This document shows positions 10,885 through 20,538 of a stretch of 64,000 bases of DNA, one piece after another (within the stretch, counting starts at the first letter, position 1; each line of letters opens with the position of its first letter). The stretch comes from Rhynchopus sp. YZ270_cl-10 (lineage: Eukaryota > Euglenozoa > Diplonemea > Diplonemida > Diplonemidae). Made by a program: the position numbers and the translations under genes. The DNA lies in the NCBI GenBank assembly GCA_964035575.1, contig OZ037867.1:744001-808000 (forward strand). Reading direction: 5' to 3'. The notes beneath the pieces were generated by a model. The model saw nothing but the letters and a program-made list of their open reading frames with translations. It made no database searches and was not told the origin of the DNA.

Positions 10885-12244
10885 GGGGGGGGGCAAAAAT
10901 AATTTACTCCGAAAACACGTTATTTTGATAGTTTGGAGACTCGTCACACCTCTGGCTTTTCTCTCGGTAACTTTTGACCTAAAGAACACTGGTAAAAATG
11001 CACGACAAAAACGGGACAAAAAAACGGGACAAAAATGACTTTGAGCAGAATTCCTTAGATGTCAGGAAGACTTAGGATCATGCCTGTCTGAATGGAGAAA
11101 TTTTTTTTTATTCGCCCTCCTTCCTCCCTTCCCTGCAAAAATAGCAACTCTTATTAAAAAACTGGCGATTTTATGTTGTCTATAAACAAACAATATAGTG
11201 GAGTTCATCTTCGGGTGTCTACACTAAAACAACCAAGTTTTCAACAAACAAAAAATTATCTTTCCTTCAGCAAAACGACGAGGCAGAGCAGTAAATGATT
11301 TTCCGTAAGAAGTCATAACGAATTTCGATTCAAAAACAAATCCAAAACAAAAAAAAAAACAACAAAAAACATTGAAACTGTGGAGATTTGCAACGAAGGT
11401 CGCAAACACATATTTTTCAATTTTCCCCCTCAAAAAAAACAACTCAAAAATAAGCAAAAAAAAAAAACACCCTCAAAAAAAAAAAATCGGGATTCGGGGT
11501 TGGGTGGGTTGCAACAGCTTTGTTCCTTGCTATTTTATATTTTATTTTATTTTTAGGACATTTTTTTCCCCCCCTGCACGCATTGAATGCACAGAATTAG
11601 AGAGGCGTTAAGGTACTTAGTAATGTGTTACCTCCCCCCCTCGCACCCCTTCGTTTAAAAAAAACAAATTGGTAAAGAATCCACCTTTTTGGTGATTTTG
11701 TCGCGACAAAAAAAAACAGAAACCAAGTTTTCAAAAGAAAACAACAGGAAAGCCCACATGAGATTAATAACCTCATTTTCTTCCCCTTTTTCAAAGGGGA
11801 CAATAGAGAAATGCCTTCGCCAGTTGTGTTTTTTTTTAAATTTTTTTTTTTTAAATTTTTTGATGGTATTATTTATCTATATTGTGTGTGTCCTTCTCCC
11901 CCCCATTACCCCCCCCACTCCATTGAGAAGTGTTCATCTTTCAAAATGATATTTTTTTTTTTTCCTTTCGTTTTTTTTGTTCTATAAAATTATATTTTGT
12001 AATATTTTGATTTATAGAGATGAGTTAGGTCGTATTGCGGAAGATTTTCAGAATATGGCAAAAAAAAAAAAAAAAAAAAGAAAATGGGGAGGGCTGTTTT
12101 TGTATGGGGAAAAAAAAGACCAAAAGAATAAATTAACTAGCCCGTTCTCCCCCATATTCGACTCTGTCCTTTTTCTCTCTAGGGCCTACCCATTTATTTT
12201 TTAAAAGGTGCCTGCGCTTTCGTTGTGAACTTTTTTTTTTTTGT

Positions 12245-12716
12245 TTTTAGGTGACCAAGCATGAGAGGCTTAGGTTCATCTTATAAACTCTTTTTTTTTT
12301 TGTATTTCCGGACAAGAAAAGATGGGGACCATTTTTATTCCCTTCTCCTATGCTATCAATTTATTGATTGCATAATGTTGAAATACTGTATTTCTGCACG
12401 ATAACGATTGTGATAACAGATGTGTGTGCACGAGAGGACTCATGCATTTTGCGAAGTATTTTTCTTTTTTTTTTATTTTATCTTTTCTTCAAAATCATCG
12501 AGTTGGTTTGTGGTCTATCAGGTTTATGAGAACGAAGGGAATCTTTTCACAGTTTATCCCCTCTTCCCCCCCCATCTCTCCACCCTTCCCATCCACCCAA
12601 GCACTCCTTTTTTTATTTTTTCTTTTCTTTTTCGAAATAAAGTGGAGACTTTGCACAAAACTGTGGCAACACAACCGAGGCAAACTACACTCCAAAAAAA
12701 ACAATTTATCAAATAA
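12245..12716. repeat. Two dispersed motifs, CTAAGC-type and GTGGAGA-type
   Basis: GTGACCAAGCATGAGAGGC follows a T-rich tract ending TTTTTAG at 12250. GTGGAGACTTTGCAC with the CAACCGAGGC core lies at about 12643-12716. Both match family members elsewhere in the window. Confidence 0.6.
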
Positions 12717-12809
12717 AAGTCCAAATGTAAACTTCCTTGATTATTTTGAAAAGTTGTATTTCAACGGATTCTCATTCAATAAGATTCCGTATCCCAATTG
12801 TGACCAATG

Positions 12810-13120
12810 GGTGGACTAAGCACAGAGAGGCTTAGGACAAAACCCCTAAACGCGCAAACCCAATCCAGGCAAACAAGAAAGACCATGTGCATAGGAAGAC
12901 TGTCTGAATTTTGGCAGCTACACTAAAGCAACATACTACAAGAAAAAAATAGTGGAGCACACTCTAGGGTGGCTACACTAATACAACCAAGTTTTCAAAA
13001 AAAGAGGGAAAAAAATAAGAGAAGGGTTTTTAGTGGGGAAACAAGAAAATAAAATGGGAGAGTACGATACGTTATTGTTGTAAGGTGGCTAAGCACAGAG
13101 AGGCTTAGGTTCATCTTATA
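12810..13120. repeat. Dispersed motif cluster
   Basis: Contains two CTAAGCACAGAGAGGCTTAG hairpins (12810-12836 and 13083-13120) and between them a GTGGAG...AACCAAGTTTTCAAAAAA motif (about 12952-13003). Confidence 0.65.
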
Positions 13121-16047
13121 AACTTTTCTTATTTTTTTTGGCGGAAAACTAAGTAGCAACCAACTTCCTAATTGGGACTTTGCTAACTTTTCTATATTTT
13201 TGTGTTGCAATTTTATAAAATAGTTGCATATGTTCCCAGATATCCCCACTTTTTTTTCTTCTTTTTTTTTTGTTTGAAATATCGTACTTACCTAGTAACC
13301 GATTCTCTCACCAACACAAAAAATAAAAGTTACTCTTAAGGGTTGAGGATGATCTGCGTCTATACCTTCTGTAGTACATAGGCTTCGGCCGTCATTGAGT
13401 ACAGATCGTTATACCAGTAGGTGTAACGTGATTGTCGATACAACAAAAAAATTAAAAAAAATCTCCATATTACCCATGTCCCCGCCCATGATCCACACAC
13501 CCCCACCCCACCACCCAAACCCCCTTTCTCCTGGGTTGCCCTCTCAAGTTATTTTTCCTTTCAGCAAGGTGCGATGGTATACCAAAGCCTTCCTTTAAGG
13601 GTATCTGAAGATGTATGTGGTTCACATCATGTTTCAAAAAAAAAATTTTTTTTGTTTTTTTTTCAAAATTTTCTCCCCCCTCCATCCCTTCTTGTGTTCC
13701 ATAAAACTGTTGTTTGAATGTTGAAATAATTGAGGGGAAAAGGGGGTGTGTTGGGTGCTGGCAGATTTGTCAGTTGAATTTAAAAAAAAAAAATGTTTGA
13801 TATTTTGAGTTAGGGGTGAGAGCGATTTTGGAAGTCAATGTATGGGTTTTTCCTAAGTCTGTAGTTGCCTTCAAAATGTTATGTCTGTGCGTGTCGATGT
13901 TGGGGGAACCAAAAAAGTGATACATTTTTTTTTTAGGTTGGCCACTCCCAACGAAGCTAGTGTACTATTTTTGCGATAATACGAAGAAGGAAATCAATAT
14001 CACTAACAAAAAAAAAAAAAAATCAGGGAAATGGAGTCAAAGAAAGTGAACCTTTTTTTTTACGAAAAACTTGGTTTGTTTTTTTTTCTCTCTCTTTCTT
14101 CAGTCGATTCGAGCGTTGTACTTTTTTTTAAAAATTTTTTTTGCATTCTTTTTATTCTCTACTTCGTTTTCTTTTGAGCGATTTTTTTTTATTGTACGTT
14201 TCGATGAAATATGCTGTGACACGTTAAGTAATCATCTTCAGCAGAGATGTGATCACCCCTCTGCGCTCTCGGCTCACAATGCCATACATTTTTTTTTTCC
14301 TCTCTTTTTTTTGACTGCACGATTAGGGTCCACCCCAGTCATTGTACCCTACCGGTACACTGTTCACGAGAGGGCTTTTGTATTTCAAGTCAATTTTTTA
14401 AAAGGGTGTGTGTATTTCGGGTAATGGCACTCTGTCTACCCGTGCGCCCACCCCCTCTCGTACTCCACAAAACAAAACTGTTGTGTCCTTTTCTCTCTTC
14501 CTCTCCTTTTTTTTCTGTTATTTTTTGAGGAAAGAATGGAGGATTTAGTTTAGTACAGGATTGTGTGTCTTTTGCGGGGAACCTGTTTCAAAAGAACTAT
14601 CTGTTCTGAGCAGAGCAACCTGTACTATGATTTTTTTTTCCCCCTCCTTTTTCTTCTTGACAAGATGACAAAAAAAAAACTGTAGATCGGGATGAAGCAG
14701 GATGGGGAGTTGGAAAAGAAGAAACCACCCACCCCCTTTGAAAATTATCCTTTTTCTTCTTAGCTTGGTTTTTTCTTTTTGATTGTGATTTTCTTGTTAC
14801 CCACCCCATCTCCCAGAAGGAAAAAAAAAAACCCCCTCCCCATCTCTCGCCAAACCCATTTCCCCCTCCCCGGATTTTTTCCCCCTCCACTCCTGGACCC
14901 AAATAACAAAAAAAGCACAAAATATTACAAAAATAACCTTGTAGCGTGCACCCCTTGGTGACTAAAACAAAACGAGGTTGAAAGCCATCTTACCAAAAAT
15001 AAACTGTTTTTTTTTTTTTTGTCTGGCTAGGATTTCTAATAGAAAGATTATTTTAAATGACAACGGGGTGATGGAGCTAACTGAAAATCAACACCAAAAA
15101 AATCGGTGAACAGATAGCTAGTGGGTAATCCAAAATAAGATGGGTGGGGGGGGGCGATTGGTAATTGCACAATAACAGGTAGCAATAATCTCGCTGATAA
15201 TTTCCCCAAAAATATTTTTTTTATAAAATTCAAAAAATATAATTGGTTAAAGTAAAGCAAAACAAAAAGAAGGGTGCTCCGTCCCAAATCTCCCCTCCCC
15301 CCCCTATTCGTTTCCATCCCCTTTTACCCCTCCCACCCCCGCAAAAAAAAAAAGTAAAAACAAAAAAAAAATTCTCTCCCCCCCCAAAAAAAAAAGATAA
15401 AAAAACATAAAAAAACATAGAAAAATATTCACATCTCGCGGGCTTGTAGTGGGAAAGGACGGTAGGGTGCATTACATCCTGAACCTTCCTCTTCTCCACC
15501 AAGTTAGCGGACCATAAAAATATGAAAAAAAATACAAAAAAAAAAAGTCTCTCCCTTTCTCCAAGTTTTTTTAAAATAGTAAAACAGCAAAACCTTTCCG
15601 GCTTCCGCGTAGAGTGGGAGGCAGCGAGATACGGTTCCTGTCATTTCGAGTATGAGCAGCTGCAGCAGTCACAGATACAAGACAAAACATCCTTCCCTGT
15701 TGGTGCACCAGGTGTAGATACAGCAGGGTCTCACTTAAGAAAGGGTCTCACCCCCAACGACCCCCCCCTTCTTCACCACTATTCATCAAAATTAAACAGA
15801 GCACAAAGCACTTTCAAAATAAATAAAAAAAACATTTTCGCCCCAGGGAACGTGGGTAGCGACTCGCCCAGTTTCCACCCAACTTATCCTATTCACCGCG
15901 GCACTCAGAACAACTTCCATAAAGCACGACAAAGCCATAGAAGGTCCATCCACTGTTCACAACATAGGTGTCTCCATTCACCTACTTTCCTCACCCAACC
16001 ACCCCTCTCTACATCGTTATCAGGGTACACAAAATAGGGGTTAAAAA

Positions 16048-17181
16048 ATGCAAAAACAGATCTTCCGGCAGATTTGCAAGCGGACTCAATGTCGTGCTCA
16101 TTCGATCCGCTCAATGGCTGATGACGAGGCATACGTTTTGTCGGAGCCTGTAGAAAACTTTGCTTCGGTGTGTTTAGAGGAGAAGCGTGGGATTACCATG
16201 GATGGGGGTGAGAAAAACTATTTGATGACCAAAAAGCTTGTTTTCACGAACCCATCTCGGGGGACGACATTCGAGGTGTTTCCGTTGTACCTGACGAATG
16301 TGGGGCAGTGGTATATACAACGTATCCTCACCTCAATCAGGAGCAATGAGAACTACTCGACTGTGTACCTCGCAAGCCCTTTCGTGACTGTTGACACAAC
16401 GGATCCTAAATCGCAGCGGGCGCCCGGTCTCTCCCTCCCCGTCGCCCTCGAGCTGTCCTTTACGCAGGATTTTCCTGCAAAGATTTTTATCCCCGACATC
16501 GAAGCAGCACCCACCTTCGTCCAGCTTTGCCCCTCCAAAGCAGACTATCTGCTGGGATTTGCCTCACGCAATCCCAATAAGGAGGTCCTCAAGCTTCTCA
16601 ACGTTCTGACCGAAGAACGCGAAGGGAAGTTCATGCATGAAAAGGATGCAGTCTGTTTGGTCACCTCCCCGGATGGGATGAAGAAGTGTGTGGAGCATTT
16701 CCAGGCGCGGCAGGCGGACGGATGGGAGATGCGCACCGAGGAGCTGGCAGTGTCCACCTCCCTCAACCGGGCGTACGGAATCTTCCTGAACGTCTTTGGC
16801 AGGGCGGTGAAGTGTCTGATTGCGTTGTTCATTGTTTACAACCTCAACATCCCTTTCGCTATGTACAAAAAATGGCAACTCGCGAATGAGTACGACGCTC
16901 GACCAAAAGAGATGCCGGCAGATAAAATTGTGTACATAAACACAGGGTACAAACCTGAACAGGAGGTGGTCCTCGACAAGCTGCAGGCCGTCATGTACGC
17001 CGCCCCCCCAGGCTCCGGAGTCGACGACCGTGTTCACAACACCTTCTTCAACCGCGCTCTCACCTTTGAAAACGTTGCTGCCCCGAAGCCCCTTCTCCCT
17101 AGAGATGTCCCTGTCATGCTAAAGAGCGGCAAAGTGCTCGATCCAAAGGACTTCAAAGCGCATCCAGACGCAGCAGAATAG
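16048..17181 (+). CDS. Hypothetical protein with one membrane segment and possible organelle presequence
   Basis: A 377-residue single-exon protein of no recognised family. The first 22 residues contain Arg, Lys, Gln and Ser but no acids, like a mitochondrial-type presequence; a second Met (MADDEAYVL, codon at 16114) could be the start of the mature protein or an alternative start. One hydrophobic stretch at about residues 252-272 could be a membrane helix. The rest looks globular and mixed alpha/beta. Codon use is more GC-rich than the AT-rich surroundings, as in the other genes, which supports coding. No partner gene is adjacent. Organelle targeting is inference. Confidence 0.75.
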   Translation: MQKQIFRQICKRTQCRAHSIRSMADDEAYVLSEPVENFASVCLEEKRGITMDGGEKNYLMTKKLVFTNPSRGTTFEVFPLYLTNVGQWYIQRILTSIRSNENYSTVYLASPFVTVDTTDPKSQRAPGLSLPVALELSFTQDFPAKIFIPDIEAAPTFVQLCPSKADYLLGFASRNPNKEVLKLLNVLTEEREGKFMHEKDAVCLVTSPDGMKKCVEHFQARQADGWEMRTEELAVSTSLNRAYGIFLNVFGRAVKCLIALFIVYNLNIPFAMYKKWQLANEYDARPKEMPADKIVYINTGYKPEQEVVLDKLQAVMYAAPPGSGVDDRVHNTFFNRALTFENVAAPKPLLPRDVPVMLKSGKVLDPKDFKAHPDAAE

Positions 17182-17971
17182 AAAAGTGGAGCAGGGCAGG
17201 GTGGGGTGGTATTTGAGGAAAAAAAAGGAAGCTCAAACAGTGATCTGTAAAGGGCCACATAAAAGGAGTATTGGGCGTGTTTTTTTTTTTTTTTAAATTT
17301 AGACATGCTGTCCTCTAAATCGGATTTAGGATTCAGGATTTTCTATAAGAAAATTTTATTTTTGCCGGTGAAAAAATTTTCATATGGATATGGGGCAGTG
17401 TCTTTTTTAGGGAGGTCAGAATAATTTCCTGGTAGAACAGTGGTTGAACCACGGGAGTACCCTGGGGAACTGAGTTACTGACCGCACCGTGAAATCCCAG
17501 GCTGTCCCCTAATTTTTTTTCGCCTGCGGCGCCATTATTTATTACTTTTTTGCTCCGCAAAAAAGAGTTCGTTGACTGACTCTGTAGTGTAAAAAGCTAC
17601 ATTTTACACCGTACCCTATTTTTTTTTCGCCTGCGGCGCCATTTTGTGTTATTCCTTTTGCTCCGCAAAAGGAAAAGAAAATACAGTTCCCTATGTACCC
17701 AATGTCTTCGCTGGCCAGAACTGAAAAACATCTTGGAGGACTGACCCCGAAAATCTTCAAATCTGATTCTTGGATAAGGCACTGTGGTGGGGAGAAAAAT
17801 GTACCACCCCGACTGCAGGCCTACAACAACAAAAAAATATCTTCTCCTGTTGTCAGGCCTGTTTCTAAATCCGGTCCCCGTCCCCAGATTTGGGAAAATA
17901 AATTTTTTTCCCGCACTTTTTTTCCCGCCGTCTCTACTGCGTTTTAGGGGTTCACAGGGGCTCAGAGGAGC
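17182..17971. repeat. Repeat block duplicated at 18760-19030
   Basis: Bases about 17440-17720 recur at about 18765-19035 with short indels, including CGCCTGCGGCGCCATT, TTTTGCTCCGCAAAA, GTTCGTTGA(C/G)TGACTCTG and the CCAATGTCTTC end. Each copy contains two CCTGCGGCGCC hairpin units. No gene is seen. Confidence 0.7.
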
Positions 17972-18629
17972 CCAGTGCTGACGCTAAGGAAAAAGCCGGT
18001 CATATATGACCAAAAAAAAAAAGGAAAAAAAAAGTCTGAAAATATGCCGGTCATATATGACCGGTCATATATGACCGGTGTTGGGTGGGTGGGCAGGGTG
18101 GGGTAGGGGATGGTCGGAAGTCCCCCCCAGTTGGCACCTCAGACGAGCCTACGAGAGTGACCAGAAATGGCCTCATGAACAAAGTGACCCCGTCACAGCC
18201 AGAACGCGACTCAATTGGTTAAATGCCGAAGGAAAAGGAGCAGGCAGCGTGGCGAAATAATAAAAGTAGCGTACCGTGCGCCTGCGGCGCAAGCTTGCCA
18301 AGGCACCCTTCCCTTTGACATAGTATATTAGTAAAAATGTGCAATTTTAAGCGCAATTTTTTGAAATGTTGCGTACCGTGGCTTCGCCACGAACCTTTGG
18401 GTGCCATGACCGCCGTTTCTTATTGTAAACTGATCCCACGCGTGCCTGGTGCAAATATCAGTGAAGTGCCGAACTCTGCAGAGGAATTCTCACATTCCGC
18501 CGGAGGCCCCCAACTTGAGCTGGGTTGGGGACCCGGGCGCGCGAAGCGCGCCCGGGCTCGGCCGAAAAAAAAAAAGTCAAAAAAAAATTTTTTATATGAC
18601 CGGCCAGCCGGCCTTAGCGTCAGCACTGG
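17972..18629. mobile_element. Non-autonomous TIR transposon with 6-7-bp target duplication
   Basis: CAGTGCTGACGCTAAGG at 17973-17989 is repeated inverted at 18612-18628, with further inverted matching (GCCGGTCATATATGACC on the left, TATATGACCGGCCAGCCGG on the right). The element is flanked by AGGAGC at 17966-17971 and 18630-18635, a likely target duplication. It is about 658 bp with no transposase. Inside are tandem GGTCATATATGACC palindromes (17995-18011 and 18046-18080) and hairpins with 3-base loops. The family is unknown; the duplication length does not settle it. Confidence 0.7.
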
Positions 18630-20434
18630 AGGAGCCCGAGAAAAAATACCACGTGTCTGGATGAGACCGCTCATGCAAAATAACCAGTTTTTTGGGGGAG
18701 GGAAAAAAAAGTGGGGGAGGGGTGCCGAATCCAGAACGGCACCCCACCATCACCAAGTCCCCCTGTGGTTGAACGGGAGTACCTTGGGGAAGTGGGTTGC
18801 TGACCGCACCATCCAGGCTGTACCTCAAATTTTTTTTGCCTGCGGCGCCATTTTTCATTTTTTGCTCCGCAAAAAAGGGTTCGTTGAGTGACTCTGTGGT
18901 GTAAAAAGCTAGATTTTTACACCGTGCCCTATTTTTTTTTTTTTGCCTGCGGCGCCATTTTTTTTTTGTATTTTTTTTGCTACGCAAAAAAAAATACAGT
19001 CCATCTGTTCCCAATGTCTTCCCTGGTCAGCAGCGCCGAAAATTATCTCATGGACCACACTTCGCTGAGGCGGTGCACGAACCAATGGTTCATTTTCTTT
19101 CAAGTCTGCCTCGATAAAGAAATCTCTGAAACTCATACAGAAAACAGTGGTAGTTTTTCCGAGAGACCACAAAGTGAGGTGGGCAAACGCCACTTTCGGA
19201 GGATTACTGCAGCCCTGGCCAACCTGGAGCCCTCCATCGCCGTCGTCGAGGCACAAGTACCCCCTCCACCATTCTTCCACACTATCCGTGAGGACGATTT
19301 TGCGCTGCGTATGAGCAAGGGGCCAGCCCATATCAGCTTTGTCTAAAAATCCCTCCACCCATCACCCAAATATGGCCCAGATTGTGTTCAAATGGGTCAA
19401 ATTTTCACAGCGCTTCCCAAATTTGTCATGGAGGCGGGCGCAAAGCGCAAAAAAACCCCGAAAAAGGGCACAAAAATCACACAAAAAAGACGCGAAAAGG
19501 GCGGGAAAAGGGCGGGAAAAAAACCGGTCCCCAGCCGAAAAAACCCCGGAAAATAGGCCCGTCACGGTTCTGGCCTGCCTGTTGTGCCCGAAAAATTTTC
19601 GCGCGCAGCGCGAAAATTTTTTTTTCTATAAGGGTAGTGTAACTTTTTCAGCCTGTTACCGTTACCGCCCGCCGGATTTTTTGAAAACCAAAAAAAAAAA
19701 GTTATGTAGAAAGTACCTAGGGAAAAAAGTTATGAAGAGGTTCCATAGGAAAGATATGGGTGGGGCTGTACAGGGCCCATACCTAGAGCAGTTCACGATC
19801 ACTTGGTGAGTAAGCAATTTTTTCTCGAGAGAAAAGTCGTTTTCCTTCGCGAGTGTTTTCTTGTACACTGTACACTGTACACTGTACACTGTACACTGTA
19901 CACTGTACACTGTACACTGTACACTGTACACTGTACACTGTACACTGTACACTGTACACTGTACACTGTACACTGTACACTGTACACTGTACACTGTACA
20001 CTGTACACTGTACACTGTACACTGTACACACTGTAGTACCTATAACTTTCTGGAACCCAGTTATTCTGGGAACCAGACACCCGGTGCCCAGGAACCTAGG
20101 TACCCAGGCAACATGATAATGAGAAGACACAAAATGCTACACGCAACAGAAAACAAGCTACACGTCACGAAAATAAGGATTTGACTGTGAAGAAAACTCT
20201 GGAAAAATGTAAGAAAATCTCTTCATAACTTTTTTCCCCCTGGTAAAACTTTTTTTTCTTCATAACTTTTTTTCTCCGCCGCCCGCCGGGTTTTTCGAAC
20301 ACCAAAATAACGGTAACAGACCGAAAAAGTTACACTACCCTAAGAAAATTTTGAGATTTAAAAATCAGAAAAATCCTGATTTTTCCCGGATTTAAGGACA
20401 TGCTTGAATTTAGAGGCAGGGGAGTGGAAAGGTG
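18630..20434. other. Spacer with hairpin repeats and tandem array
   Basis: Holds the second copy of the 17440-17720 block (18765-19035), a GCGCGCAGCGCG hairpin with A/T arms (about 19590-19622), and the heptamer array. The phrase GTTACCGTTACCGCCCGCCGG near 19655 and its approximate inverse near 20280-20330 bracket the array, so 19620-20340 may be one inserted element. No gene is supported. Confidence 0.5.
19862..20029. repeat. Heptamer array (TGTACAC)24
   Basis: Twenty-four uninterrupted 7-bp units (168 bp). The unit is nearly self-complementary (GTGTACAC), so each strand can fold on itself. It has reading frames on both strands only because 7 is coprime to 3. Confidence 0.95.
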
Positions 20435-20538
20435 CTTTTTCACCTCCCACCTCCCACGATGCATCATTTTCGTTCCACCAACAGGAAACGTTACCCCATT
20501 TCCCCCCCATACTCCTTTCCCTTTCCCCAACCCCAACC
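20435..20538 (+). promoter_or_regulatory. Conserved leader of effector gene A
   Basis: The 104 bp before the start codon, beginning CTTTTTCACCTCCCACC and ending CCAACCCCAACC, is nearly identical upstream of genes B (35028-35147) and C (39136-39256). It is pyrimidine-rich. CCACCAACAG inside it could be a 3' splice site. Conservation of non-coding leader along with the header exon suggests shared promoter or 5' UTR. Confidence 0.65.

Larger units (their letters stand above)
10885..16047. other. AT-rich gene-poor spacer
   Basis: About 5 kb dominated by A and T homopolymers, with no ORF that looks like protein. It holds scattered copies of the short motif families (11198-11250, 12250-12285, 12643-12716, 12810-12836, 12952-13003, 13083-13120, 14350-14395) and a piece of the repeat shared with 59050-59290 (about 12310-12390). 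The final 450 bases may be the promoter and 5' UTR of the gene at 16048. Confidence 0.55.

Noticed and set aside
19662-20184. YTVHCTL/VYSVQCT repeat proteins on both strands
   Set aside because: Translations of the heptamer array.
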